Assembly (NCBI RefSeq): GCF_030345095.1
Contig: NZ_CP128360.1
Coordinates: 620,001 to 684,000, forward strand
DNA: 64,000 nt
Direction: 5' to 3'
Source of the DNA: Solwaraspora sp. WMMA2056
GTDB taxonomy: Bacteria > Actinomycetota > Actinomycetes > Mycobacteriales > Micromonosporaceae
Of the stretch, positions 15,800 through 24,661 are shown one piece after another (position 1 is the first letter of the stretch; every line of letters starts with the position of its first letter). The notes beneath the pieces were generated by a model that saw only the letters and a program-made list of their open reading frames with translations, ran no database searches and was not told the origin of the DNA. Position numbers and translations under genes: made by a program.

Positions 15800-17235
15800 T
15801 GCGCGGCACACAGCTCGCCGAGCTGACCGGCGGCGTACCGGCCGGAGTGACGCAGGCGTGGGACGTCGTCGACGGCTTCGACCGGGCGCTGGTCGCCGGG
15901 CTGAGCCGGCTCGGCCCGGAGCAGACCACCGCGCTGACCGAGATCGCCGCAGCGGTCGCCGCGACGCCGCTCGGTGCCGCCGTCGCCGAAGCCGTCGACA
16001 AGGTGGCGGCCGGTTCCGTCGGCGACGAACAGCTGCTGCGGCTCGCCGGGGCCCGTACGGCGATCGTCGGTGCCGTCCACGACGCGCTGCGCGACCAGCT
16101 CGACGGCGCACTCGGCCGGCCCCGGCCCGGCTGGTCGGTGCCGACCGCCGCTACCGGGGCGGTCGACGGCCGGCTGCTCGCGGCCCGCTCCTGGCTGGCC
16201 GAACTGGTCATCACCGGCTGGCGCAACGTCGACCATGACCTGGTGTCGACCAGCCAGCAGGCGCTGCACGCGCTGCTGGCCGAGCCGACGCTGCGCCGCT
16301 GCGCGGTGCTGCTCGACGGGTTCGCCGCCGAGCTGGCCTACGCCAGCCCGGTCGCCACCCTGGACCGGCTGCCGGTGCGCCGGTGGGCCGACCTGTGGAC
16401 CCGCAGCATGCTGCTGACCAGTCCGCCGGGCGCGCCGGCCGCACCGGAACCGGTCTCCGGCCGGCTGCTGCCGCTCGGCGTCGACGTGCACGAGCACGGC
16501 ACCGCCGTGGCGCTGCAGGTGCACGCCCTGCTCGAATCCGGCGGCGAGCCGCCTCGGCTGGTCCGGGTCACCGTCTCCGCAGCCAAGGTCGACACCATCG
16601 TCGGCCCGGTGCTGTGGCAGCTGTTCGGCGACCGTCCGGTGCTGCTGGCCGCGCTCGCCGGCCGGCTCAGCGTCGACGTCACCGACATGCTCCTGCACCC
16701 CAGCGGTGACCTGGTGTGGCGCGACGAGCAGGCCCGGCCCGGCGGGCCGGCCGACCCGTTCGCCGTGGCCCGGGTGCAGCTCGGCGAGGCGGTGGCACCG
16801 GCCGTACCGCCGCTGGACCGGCATCCGGCCACGATCGCCGAACCGGTGCTGCTGGAGGGCTACACGGTCGACACCGACGCCCGCCTGACCTTCGACGTCG
16901 ACGGGTCCCGGATCGCGGTCGCCGTCGACCGGCTGCCGGCCTGCGGCCCGCTCACCGCCGACCTGGTCGCCGGCTCGACGGCCTGCCTCGGGCTGCTGCG
17001 CTGGGACGCCGGCGCCAACGACACCGACACCGACGGCAGCGGCAGCGGCAGTGGCGGCGGCTGGTCGGTGCAGCCGATCGGCGTACAGGCCACGGTGAAG
17101 CGCAAGTCGGTCGCCGTACACACCGGTGACTGGGCGCAGGGGCCGACCGACCCGAAGGTGGCCAAGGCGGTGGCCCGCTCCGGCGACCCGATCGCCGTAC
17201 TGCGGGAACGGGCGGGACGGTTACTGCGCAAATGA
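15799..17235 (+). CDS. Conserved unknown protein of the vWA-MoxR operon
   Basis: 478 residues, no recognised domain. The first ~190 residues are mainly helical and Ala/Leu-rich; the middle and C-terminal parts contain alternating beta-like segments (TAVALQVHAL, RLVRVTVSAAKVDTIVG, RLTFDVDGSRIAVAVD). A Gly/Ser/Asp-rich linker (DTDTDGSGSGSGGG) near residues 410-424 separates a basic C-terminus (KRKSVAVHTG). It overlaps both neighbours by one to four bases, so stoichiometric production with the vWA protein and MoxR ATPase is likely. It may be the variable 'associated protein' of such systems (inference). Confidence 0.65.
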   Translation: MRGTQLAELTGGVPAGVTQAWDVVDGFDRALVAGLSRLGPEQTTALTEIAAAVAATPLGAAVAEAVDKVAAGSVGDEQLLRLAGARTAIVGAVHDALRDQLDGALGRPRPGWSVPTAATGAVDGRLLAARSWLAELVITGWRNVDHDLVSTSQQALHALLAEPTLRRCAVLLDGFAAELAYASPVATLDRLPVRRWADLWTRSMLLTSPPGAPAAPEPVSGRLLPLGVDVHEHGTAVALQVHALLESGGEPPRLVRVTVSAAKVDTIVGPVLWQLFGDRPVLLAALAGRLSVDVTDMLLHPSGDLVWRDEQARPGGPADPFAVARVQLGEAVAPAVPPLDRHPATIAEPVLLEGYTVDTDARLTFDVDGSRIAVAVDRLPACGPLTADLVAGSTACLGLLRWDAGANDTDTDGSGSGSGGGWSVQPIGVQATVKRKSVAVHTGDWAQGPTDPKVAKAVARSGDPIAVLRERAGRLLRK

Positions 17236-18575
17236 CCACTGAGATCACGAACCATCACGAGAACCGCCGGCAGGTGCTCTACTGGCGGCTGCTGGCCCGG
17301 CTCTTCGACGGCCAGGAGCAGGCCACCCTGGAGCGGGCCAGCATGTCGATCGTCGACGACATCGGGTTGCCGGCCGCCGTACTCGACCCGTCGGTCTCCA
17401 TCGACACCGTCGTGCAGCGGTTCCCGGAGCTCGCCGAGGAGCTACCCGGCCTGCTCGCACCGCCGGCCGACACCGACACCGAGGCCGGCACGGCCCCCGA
17501 CGAGGACGACACTGCCGACGCCGACGCGGGCCAGGTCGGTGCCGACGAGGTACGCCGGGCCGCGCTCGCCGCCAAGCTGCTGCTCAACATCTTCGCCACC
17601 GGCAGCGGCGAGGTCTCCGCCACCCAGTTGGCCGGCTGGCAGTCCGACGCCGGCTGGTACCAGCAGGCCTGCGGTGCGCAGCCGGGCCGCCGCGACGGGC
17701 TGCTCGGCACCATCGAGGCCGACCTGGTCCGCCGGATGCGGCTGCGGGAGGTGCTGGCCGACCCGGCGTTGGCCCGCCAGCTCACCCCGAGCATGTCGCT
17801 GATCGAGCAGCTGCTGCGGGACAAGTCGAACCTGTCCGGGGTGGCGCTGGCCAACGCCAAGGCGCTGATCCGGCGGTTCGTCGACGAGGTCGCCGAGGTG
17901 CTCAAGACCCAGGTGCAGCAGACCAGCGTCGGCACCATCGACCGGTCGGTTCCGCCGAAGCGGGTGTTCCGCAACCTGGACCTGGACCGCACCATCTGGA
18001 AGAACCTGCCGAACTGGAGCCCGAGCGACGAACGGCTCTACGTCGACCGGCTGTTCTACAAGCAGACCGCGAAGCGGACCACCCCGGCCCGCATGATCGT
18101 CGTGGTCGACCAGTCCGGCTCGATGGTCGACGCCATGGTCAACTGCACCATCCTGGCCTCGATCTTCGCCGGGCTGCCCAAGGTGGACGTCCACCTGGTC
18201 GCGTACGACACCCGGGCGCTGGACCTGACGCCGTGGGTGCACGACCCGTTCGAGGTGCTGCTGCGTACCCAGCTCGGTGGCGGCACCGACGGAATGGCGG
18301 CGCTGGAGCTGGCCCGACCCAAGATCGTCGACCCGCGCAACACCGTCATGGTGTGGATCTCCGACTTCTACGAGTGGAAGTCGCAGGAGGTCTTCGACGG
18401 GCTGCAGGCGGTGCACCGCAGCGGTGCCAAGCTGATCCCGGTCGGCTCGGTCTCCAGCGGTGGCCAGCAGAGCGTCAACCCGTGGTTCCGCCAACGGCTC
18501 AAGGACCAGGGCACCCCGGTGCTGTCCGGGCACGTCCGCAAGCTCGTCGTCGAGCTCAAGAACTTCCTCACCTGA
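17232..18575 (+). CDS. vWA (von Willebrand factor A) domain protein
   Basis: 447 residues. The N-terminal ~280 residues are helical and acidic (a DTDTEAGTAPDEDD linker near 77). The vWA domain starts near residue 288 with a complete metal site: DQSGSM (DxSxS) near 293, the Thr in GGGTDGM near 350 and the Asp in WISDFYEW near 378. vWA proteins of this type act as substrate adaptors for MoxR AAA+ ATPases. The ATGA overlap with the upstream gene and the MoxR gene 53 bp downstream support a shared complex. Cytoplasmic; no signal or membrane segment. Confidence 0.9.
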   Translation: MTTEITNHHENRRQVLYWRLLARLFDGQEQATLERASMSIVDDIGLPAAVLDPSVSIDTVVQRFPELAEELPGLLAPPADTDTEAGTAPDEDDTADADAGQVGADEVRRAALAAKLLLNIFATGSGEVSATQLAGWQSDAGWYQQACGAQPGRRDGLLGTIEADLVRRMRLREVLADPALARQLTPSMSLIEQLLRDKSNLSGVALANAKALIRRFVDEVAEVLKTQVQQTSVGTIDRSVPPKRVFRNLDLDRTIWKNLPNWSPSDERLYVDRLFYKQTAKRTTPARMIVVVDQSGSMVDAMVNCTILASIFAGLPKVDVHLVAYDTRALDLTPWVHDPFEVLLRTQLGGGTDGMAALELARPKIVDPRNTVMVWISDFYEWKSQEVFDGLQAVHRSGAKLIPVGSVSSGGQQSVNPWFRQRLKDQGTPVLSGHVRKLVVELKNFLT

Positions 18576-18627
18576 TCCCCCGTTCCGCTCGCCGTACGAG
18601 CACCTTCGACTAGGAGAACCCGCACCC

Positions 18628-19743
18628 ATGACCGCAGAGATGCTGCGCGCCCCCGCCGAGATCAAGTACGCCGAGGAGCTCGACTGGCTGGAATCGATCG
18701 ACGACGGCCCGAAGCCGTTCAGCTGGCGGCTCAGCCCGAAGATGGTCCGCACCTTCATCCTGGGCTCCGAGCCGGCCGACGGCCTCGACCGGCAGGTCCC
18801 GCAGAAGTGGTTCGGTGACCGCAGCTTCGTCGAACGCAGCATCGTCACCCTCGCCTCCGACCGTGGTCTGCTGCTGATCGGCGACCCGGGCACCGGCAAG
18901 AGCTGGCTGGCCGAGCTGCTGGCCGCCGCGATCAGCCGCAACTCGACCCTGGTGGTGCAGGGCACCGCCGGCACCACCGAGGACCACATCAAGTACTCGT
19001 GGAACGTCTCGATGGTGATCGCCAAGGGCCAGTCCCGGCAGTCGATGATCCCGTCGCCGATCATGACGGCCATGGAGCAGGGCGTGATCGGCCGGTTCGA
19101 GGAGCTGACCCGCTCCACCAGCGACGTCCAGGACGCGCTGATCTCGATCCTGTCCGAGAAGTACGTCTCCATCCCCGAGCTGGACTCGGACAACATCGTC
19201 TTCGCCCAGCCCGGCTTCTCGATCATCGCCACCGCCAACAGCCGCGACCGGGGCGTCAACGACCTGTCGTCGGCGCTGAAGCGGCGGTTCAACTTCGTCC
19301 GGATCCCGGTGGTGACCAACAAGCGCAGCGAGGCGGAGATCGTCAAGTTCCGTACCACTGAACTGCTGCGCCGCCACCAGATCGACCTGGAGGTGCCGCC
19401 GACCCTGCTGGACGTGCTGCTGCAGAGCTTCGCCGACCTGCGTACCGCCGCCGCGTCGGCGACCAGCGACGACGAGAAGTTGGAGTCGGCGCTGTCCACC
19501 GCCGAGCAGATCGGTGTACTGGAGGACGCGATCCTGCACAGCCAGTTCTTCGGCGACCGGACCCTGCGCGCCGAGACCCTGGCCAGCTCGATGGTCGGCT
19601 CGCTGGCCCGGCGCAGCCCGGAGGACCTGGCGATCCTGAACAAGTTCTGGCACGGGGTGATCGAGCCACGCAGCAAGGCCGACGGCGGCGAATGGTCGGC
19701 GTTCCTCGAAGGCGGCCGCCAGAGCATCGCGACCCTGTCATGA
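18628..19743 (+). CDS. MoxR-family AAA+ ATPase
   Basis: 371 residues from ATG 18628 (AGGAG upstream). Walker A is GDPGTGKSWL near residues 85-94. The usual Walker B acidic pair appears as GRFEEL after GVI, near residues 150-157, and sensor 1 is IIATANSRDRG near 199-209. An arginine-finger region follows (SSALKRRFNFVRIP). These ATPases remodel or assemble partner complexes, here most likely the vWA protein. It overlaps the DUF5682 gene by ATGA. The Walker B lacks the canonical DE, so hydrolysis may be unusual, although the local Glu residues could serve. Confidence 0.9.
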   Translation: MTAEMLRAPAEIKYAEELDWLESIDDGPKPFSWRLSPKMVRTFILGSEPADGLDRQVPQKWFGDRSFVERSIVTLASDRGLLLIGDPGTGKSWLAELLAAAISRNSTLVVQGTAGTTEDHIKYSWNVSMVIAKGQSRQSMIPSPIMTAMEQGVIGRFEELTRSTSDVQDALISILSEKYVSIPELDSDNIVFAQPGFSIIATANSRDRGVNDLSSALKRRFNFVRIPVVTNKRSEAEIVKFRTTELLRRHQIDLEVPPTLLDVLLQSFADLRTAAASATSDDEKLESALSTAEQIGVLEDAILHSQFFGDRTLRAETLASSMVGSLARRSPEDLAILNKFWHGVIEPRSKADGGEWSAFLEGGRQSIATLS

Positions 19744-22667
19744 GCGCATCGTCGGACAGCCGGTTCGGGGCGTTGCGGGAGCAGTTGGCGGACGCCGCGA
19801 CGGCGTTCGCCGACAGCCCGGACGCGCTGACCGGCATCCTCGCCGGCATGGTCGACGACGTCGACCGGGCACTCGCCGAGGAGCTGGAGATCTTCCCGGT
19901 CAGCCACCACTCGCCGTCCTCGGCGTTGGCGATGGTCCGCCGGCTGCGGGAGAAACAGCCCAAGGTGATCTACCTGGAGCTCTGCGAGGACCTGCAACCG
20001 CTACTGACCGAGCTGCGCAACTGCGAACTGCCGGTGGCGTTGCAGGCGTTCGCCAGCGACCTGGCCGGCTTCCCGGCCGGGTCCGGCCCGCTGAGCGTGA
20101 TCGCCCCGATCACCGAGGCGTCGGCCGAGTACCAGGCGATCGCGTACGCCCTGGAGACGCCGGGGGTGGAGCTGCTGCTGGTGGACCGCTCCGCCGACCA
20201 CGTCTTCCAGTGGCAGTCGCCGCCCGACGAGGACGGCACGGCGACGGCCCCGGCGACGGACGCCGACGACCCGGCCGACCCGACTCAGGTCGACGAGAAG
20301 GCCCTGCACGGTGACGCCGTCGGGCTGGAGATCGGCGACCTGCGGCCCGGGTTCGCCGAGCTGGAGGCGTACCTGCTGCACCACGGCAAGGTGCGGCACT
20401 GGTCGGAGTGGTGGGACCAGTACGTCGAGCAGCCGCTGATCGGCGCCGACCATGACACGTACCGGCAGGTCATGGTCATGATCGGCAGCTTGTTCCGGCG
20501 GCTGCGGCCGACCGACACCGCGCGTGCCGACCGCGACGAGGACCGGGAACGTTTCATGTGGACCCGGATGCGCGAGCACCTCGCCAGCTCGGGTGCCGAC
20601 CCGGCCGACTGCCTGTACGTCTGCGGCGCGTTCCACGCCGCCAGCCGCGTCGAGCAGTTCGGCGTACGGTCGACGGCACCGTTCGAGATCACCGAGCGGA
20701 CCGGCACCACGTGGCGGTACGGGCTGATCCCGTCCAGCCACTCGGCGATCGAGGCACAGTTCGGGCTGGCCGGCGGTGCGGTGTCGATCGCCGCCGCGAC
20801 CTGGCAGAAGGCGCTGACCGCCGGCCGGGTCACCCCGTACCGGCTGGCCGGGCAGGCCGGTGGCCGCAAGCGGCCGGCCCGCAAACCGAAGGCCACCGCG
20901 CCGGCCGCTGCCGGTACGGCGACCGCCGGTGACCGGCTCAGCGGCTTCCTGGCCACCCCGGCCCGCCCCGGCGAGCTCGACGAGGCCGAGCTGCTCGGCT
21001 GGTCGGTCGACATCGTCCGGCTGGCCCGGCGCAACGGCTACCTGGCCAGCACGGCCGACGCGATCGCCGTGGTCGAGACGTCGGTGCTGCTGGCCGGGAT
21101 GCGCAACCGCCGTCGGCCGACGCCGTACGACTTCGCCGACGCCGCCGTCACCTGCATCGAGAAGGACGTGGTGCCGGGCCGGCGCGACGTCCGCCGGCTC
21201 TGCGAGATCATGTTCGGCGGCGACCGGCTGGGCCGGGTCGGCTACGACGCGTTGCCTCCGTTGGCTCGCGACGTGCACGACCGGTTGGCGCCGCTCGGGC
21301 TGGACCTGCAGAAACGTACGGTCCAGCGGGCGTTGCTGGATCTGCACGGTCAGCCGGAGCTGCAACCCTGCTCGGATCTGCTGTGGATGCTGCGTCGGCT
21401 GCTGCCGCCGGAGGCGGTACGGCCGATCATGGGCGAGCGGCGGCTCGGTGAACGGTCCGTGCAGGAGAGCTGGGACGTCGCGATCGGTCGCCACCAGCGG
21501 TCGATCATCGAGCTCGGCTACGAGGGCGTCACCATCGAGCAGGTGCTGGAGCAGCGGCTACGCAAGGCGGCCTGGGATCCGCAGGCCACGGCGGCGAAGG
21601 CCCTCGCCGCCGTGGAGGACTCGCTGCTGTACCTGACCAACCGGCGGTTCACCGACGAGCTCGGGGCCCGCGCGGTGCAGCTGCTGGCCGCCGAACGTAC
21701 CGTCGACGACGCCCCGGAGGTGCTGTACCGGATCCGGCAGCTGCTGGCCTACTACCGCACCAGCGGTACGGCCGAGCTGCCGGAATGGTGTCAGGCGTTC
21801 GTCACCACCGGGTACGCCCACTACTGCACCCTGCTGCCGACGGCGTTCGTCGACGACGAGACCGGGCTGCGTCAGGTGGCCGCGATGTTGGGCTTCCTGA
21901 TGAGCATGGAGAGCCTGGCGATGGCGCTCGGCTGCGACCGGGCCCAGCTGGAGCTGGCGGTACGCCAGTCCCATCCGGAGTCGCCGGCGAAGGTGGCGTT
22001 GCTCTGGGCGGCGCAGTCCCAGCTCGGTCAGCTGCCGTTGACGCAGCTGCGGGAACGCTGCACCGAGCTGTTGGCCAGTCCGCTGACCGTCGGCGCGTTC
22101 CCGCACTATCTGAGCGGGTTCGTGCAGGCGCTGGAGCCGGTGCCGACGTTGGCGCCGTTCGTGGTGGAGGTACTGTCGGCGGCGTTCGGCCAGCTTCCCG
22201 ACCCGGTGCTGCTGCCCTGGCTGCCGACGCTGATCACCACGCTGCGGGAGCAGGCCGGCGAGTTGGTGCCGATCCTGGTCCGGGAGGCGGGCCGTACCTT
22301 CCCAGCGTCGCTGCCGGCATTGGACTCCTGGGCCCCGCCGTGGGTGTCGGCGGGCGCGCCCGCGCCAGCGGCGGGTCCGTCGTCCGGACCGGAGATCACC
22401 CGGTACGCGATGACCGGACCGGTGCCGCAGCTGCTGACCGGTTTCCCGCTGACCGCCGGCGCGGTGGCGGACCTGTTCGACTGCGCGGTCGCGCCGCCAG
22501 CCGACGGCCGGTCGGCCGGCGGCGGGCTGTCGACCGGCGGCCGGTCGGGCAGTGACCAGGACGGCGACGGGTCGACCGGCGGGCAGCACCGGGTGGAGCT
22601 GGTTGCTCTGCTCGATGCCCATCCGGTGCCGGCCGGCGCGGCGGCCACCCTGCTCGGGGTGGGCTGA
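19740..22667 (+). CDS. DUF5682 family protein
   Basis: 975 residues. The N-terminus has FPVSHHSPSSALAM near residue 52 and a CGAFHAASR motif near 297, the His-containing signatures of the EreA/TIKI/ChaN-like fold that underlies DUF5682; a metal-dependent hydrolase activity is possible but not shown. A basic linker (KRPARKPKATAPAAAG) near 385 is followed by a long helical region with TPR- or HEAT-like Leu patterns (residues 420-860) and a low-complexity Gly/Ser tail. It is the last gene of the operon, coupled by ATGA to MoxR. DUF5682-vWA-MoxR clusters recur in bacteria and are suspected conflict systems. Confidence 0.88.
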   Translation: MSASSDSRFGALREQLADAATAFADSPDALTGILAGMVDDVDRALAEELEIFPVSHHSPSSALAMVRRLREKQPKVIYLELCEDLQPLLTELRNCELPVALQAFASDLAGFPAGSGPLSVIAPITEASAEYQAIAYALETPGVELLLVDRSADHVFQWQSPPDEDGTATAPATDADDPADPTQVDEKALHGDAVGLEIGDLRPGFAELEAYLLHHGKVRHWSEWWDQYVEQPLIGADHDTYRQVMVMIGSLFRRLRPTDTARADRDEDRERFMWTRMREHLASSGADPADCLYVCGAFHAASRVEQFGVRSTAPFEITERTGTTWRYGLIPSSHSAIEAQFGLAGGAVSIAAATWQKALTAGRVTPYRLAGQAGGRKRPARKPKATAPAAAGTATAGDRLSGFLATPARPGELDEAELLGWSVDIVRLARRNGYLASTADAIAVVETSVLLAGMRNRRRPTPYDFADAAVTCIEKDVVPGRRDVRRLCEIMFGGDRLGRVGYDALPPLARDVHDRLAPLGLDLQKRTVQRALLDLHGQPELQPCSDLLWMLRRLLPPEAVRPIMGERRLGERSVQESWDVAIGRHQRSIIELGYEGVTIEQVLEQRLRKAAWDPQATAAKALAAVEDSLLYLTNRRFTDELGARAVQLLAAERTVDDAPEVLYRIRQLLAYYRTSGTAELPEWCQAFVTTGYAHYCTLLPTAFVDDETGLRQVAAMLGFLMSMESLAMALGCDRAQLELAVRQSHPESPAKVALLWAAQSQLGQLPLTQLRERCTELLASPLTVGAFPHYLSGFVQALEPVPTLAPFVVEVLSAAFGQLPDPVLLPWLPTLITTLREQAGELVPILVREAGRTFPASLPALDSWAPPWVSAGAPAPAAGPSSGPEITRYAMTGPVPQLLTGFPLTAGAVADLFDCAVAPPADGRSAGGGLSTGGRSGSDQDGDGSTGGQHRVELVALLDAHPVPAGAAATLLGVG

Positions 22668-22700
22668 CGTCGCACCGGTCACGGCTCACCTCGGGTACGT

Positions 22701-22740
22701 CCCCGGTGACCCCCGCCTTCCCGGGCGCGGGGTCACCGGG
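22701..22740 (+). terminator. Strong hairpin after the DUF5682 gene
   Basis: Arms CCCGGTGACCCCCGC and GCGGGGTCACCGGG (one bulged C) around a ~10-nt loop, 34 bp after the DUF5682 stop. No U-tract follows, as is common in actinomycetes. Confidence 0.7.
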
Positions 22741-22974
22741 CAGGGGCAGGCGCGCAACGCGCCGACACCGTCGCCCCGGCTTGGGCCCACCCGGAACTCC
22801 GCGACATGCTAGGTTTGCGGCGTTGCAGTTGATTTCCTCATGCCCCCTGCCTGACTGCGGGTGGCAGCAGCCGGGCGTTTGGCAGTTCCTGCCGCTCTCT
22901 CCGGACGGAGATTGATGAGTGCGGCAGAACAAGGGGTTCGCACGTCGCGGACCCGTCACCGGCAAGGAGTAGAC
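22741..22974 (+). promoter_or_regulatory. Upstream region / long 5' leader of the cold-shock gene
   Basis: No gene is supported in this stretch. The last ~170 bases before the cold-shock start are relatively T-rich (TTGCAGTTGATTTCC near 22822) and could hold the promoter and the long structured leader common to csp mRNAs. AAGGAG at 22964-22969 is the ribosome site. Confidence 0.45.
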
Positions 22975-23178
22975 ATGGCAACCGGCACCGTGAAGTGGTT
23001 CAACGCTGACAAGGGCTTCGGCTTCATCACCCAGGACAGCGGCGAAGCCGACGTCTTCGCCCACTTCACCGCGATTGCGTCCAGCGGATTCCGCACCCTC
23101 GAAGAGAACCAGCGGGTGGAGTTCGACGTCGAGCAGGGGCAGAAGGGCCTGCAGGCGGCCAACATCCGGGTGATCTGA
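22975..23178 (+). CDS. Cold-shock protein (CspA family)
   Basis: 67-residue single-domain cold-shock protein. RNP1 is KGFGFIT and RNP2 is DVFAHFTAI; the N-terminus GTVKWFN is classic. It binds single-stranded RNA/DNA and acts as an RNA chaperone. ATG 22975 follows AAGGAGTAGAC. The C-terminal AANIRVI matches actinobacterial CspA homologues. The next gene starts 3 bp later, so co-transcription is possible. Confidence 0.97.
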   Translation: MATGTVKWFNADKGFGFITQDSGEADVFAHFTAIASSGFRTLEENQRVEFDVEQGQKGLQAANIRVI

Positions 23179-23180
23179 GG

Positions 23181-23921
23181 TTGTCCCCGTCCCTTGGGAC
23201 GCGGCCGTCGACGGCGTCGTCGTCCCAGGGCGGGCCTTCCCCTGACCCCCTGCAACGGCAACTCTTCCACGATGCCGCCGGCACCGACACCGGCGGCGCG
23301 GACCAGCTCCGGCTGACCAGTGTGCCGCTCGCGGCCGAGATCCGGCTCTTCCTCGCCGACGATCCGACGCTGCTGTGGGCCCGGCTGGAAGCCGCCGCCG
23401 GCCACCGGCTTCCGCCGCCGTACTGGGCCTCGGCCTGGGCGGGTGGCCAGGCATTGGCCCGCTACCTGCTCGACCATCGCGAGGTGGCCGCCGGGCGGCG
23501 GGTCCTCGATCTTGCTTCCGGGTCCGGTCTGGTCGCGATCGCGGCGGCCATGGCCGGTGCCGCGACGGTCACCGCCAACGACATCGACCCGTACGCGGCG
23601 ACCGCGATCGCGCTCAACGCCGTGGTGAACGACGTCGTGCTCACCACCACGGTCGACGACCTGCTCGACGGCACCGTCGCCGAGGTGGACCTGGTGCTGG
23701 TCGGCGACGCGCTGTACAACACCGAACTCGCCACCCGGGTCCTGCCGTTCCTCGACCGGCTCGCCGACCGCGGCGTGCACGTGCTGGTGGGGGATCCGGG
23801 CCGCGGTCACGGTGGACTCGACCGGCTCGCCCCGATCGTCAGCTACGAAGTCGCCACGGGTGCCGCCGAGGACTCGTTGATCGACCGCACCCAGGTGCTG
23901 ACTCTGCTGCCGCGTCACTGA
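23181..23921 (+). CDS. Class I SAM-dependent methyltransferase (Nnt1/ETFB-MT-like)
   Basis: About 246 residues. Motif I is VLDLASGSGLVAIAAA near residue 107, motif II has TANDIDPYA, and the preceding PPYWASAWAGGQALARYLL is characteristic of the Nnt1/ETFB lysine-methyltransferase-like family. The start is uncertain: TTG at 23181 is used because family members include the SVPLAAEIRLFLADD segment well inside the N-terminus, and no better start with a ribosome site precedes it. The stop overlaps the convergent response regulator gene by 7 bp. Confidence 0.85.
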   Translation: MSPSLGTRPSTASSSQGGPSPDPLQRQLFHDAAGTDTGGADQLRLTSVPLAAEIRLFLADDPTLLWARLEAAAGHRLPPPYWASAWAGGQALARYLLDHREVAAGRRVLDLASGSGLVAIAAAMAGAATVTANDIDPYAATAIALNAVVNDVVLTTTVDDLLDGTVAEVDLVLVGDALYNTELATRVLPFLDRLADRGVHVLVGDPGRGHGGLDRLAPIVSYEVATGAAEDSLIDRTQVLTLLPRH

Positions 23922-24661
23922 ACCTGACGGCCCGGCGGCGTCATCCCGGCGTCGCGGGCCAGCAGCGCCGCCTGTACCCGGTCGCTCACCCCGAGCTTGG
24001 CGAAGACGGCCGACACCTGGTTGCGTACCGTCTTGTCGCTGACCCCGAACCGCCGGGCGATCTGCGCGTTGCCTTCGCCTGCGGCGATGTGCCGCAGGAT
24101 TTCCCGTTCCCGCGCGGTGAGCTGGTGCAACGGTGACGGCAACCGCGCCGCCGAACCCGCCGAACCTGCCGCCGACCGGCCAGTCAGGCCCGGCAGGCCT
24201 GCCGGGGCCGGGTCGGCCAGGCCCGTCAGCCGGACCCCCGGGCCGAGCACCAACCCACCGGCGGCGACCGTCCGCAGCGCGTCGACCACCACGTCCGGGT
24301 CGGTGTCCTTGAGCAGGTAACCCCGGGCACCGGCCTGCAGTGCGCGGGCGACCACCGCGTCGTCGTCGGCCATCGTCAGCATCAGCACCGCCGTACCCGG
24401 TCGGTGCCGCAGGATCCGCGCGGCGGCCTGCACCCCGTCGCCGTCGGGCAGGGCGATGTCCATCGCGACCACGGTGACCTGTTCGTGGGCGACTGTGGCG
24501 AGCGCGTCGGCGCAGGACGCCGCTTCCAGCACCCGTGCCACCCACGGCTCACCGTCGAGCATCGCCCGCAGGCCCCGGCGGACCACCGGATGGTCGTCCA
24601 CTATCAACACCCGGGCCAGGTCCGGCCCGCCCGGCGCAGCATCGTCCACGTGGCCTCCCAT
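23915..24661 (-). CDS. NarL/FixJ-family response regulator
   Basis: 248 residues. Receiver domain with DDH acidic pair near residue 22, phospho-Asp in VAMDIALPDG near 68, and conserved Lys in LLKDTDPD near 118. A Pro/Gly/Ala-rich linker (residues 148-180) leads to a LuxR-type HTH (LTAREREILRHIAAGEGN, then KTVRNQVSAVFAKL). Its ATG overlaps the TGA of the kinase gene by one base, so the two form a coupled two-component system. Confidence 0.94.
   Translation of the reverse strand: MGGHVDDAAPGGPDLARVLIVDDHPVVRRGLRAMLDGEPWVARVLEAASCADALATVAHEQVTVVAMDIALPDGDGVQAAARILRHRPGTAVLMLTMADDDAVVARALQAGARGYLLKDTDPDVVVDALRTVAAGGLVLGPGVRLTGLADPAPAGLPGLTGRSAAGSAGSAARLPSPLHQLTAREREILRHIAAGEGNAQIARRFGVSDKTVRNQVSAVFAKLGVSDRVQAALLARDAGMTPPGRQVQ

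Noticed and set aside
18460-18627. Upstream extension of the MoxR gene
   Set aside because: It overlaps the vWA C-terminus and is Ser/Arg-rich; ATG 18628 has a ribosome site.
17442-19997. 851-codon minus-strand frame
   Set aside because: Antisense to the vWA and MoxR genes, which have clear motifs; the translation is low-complexity.
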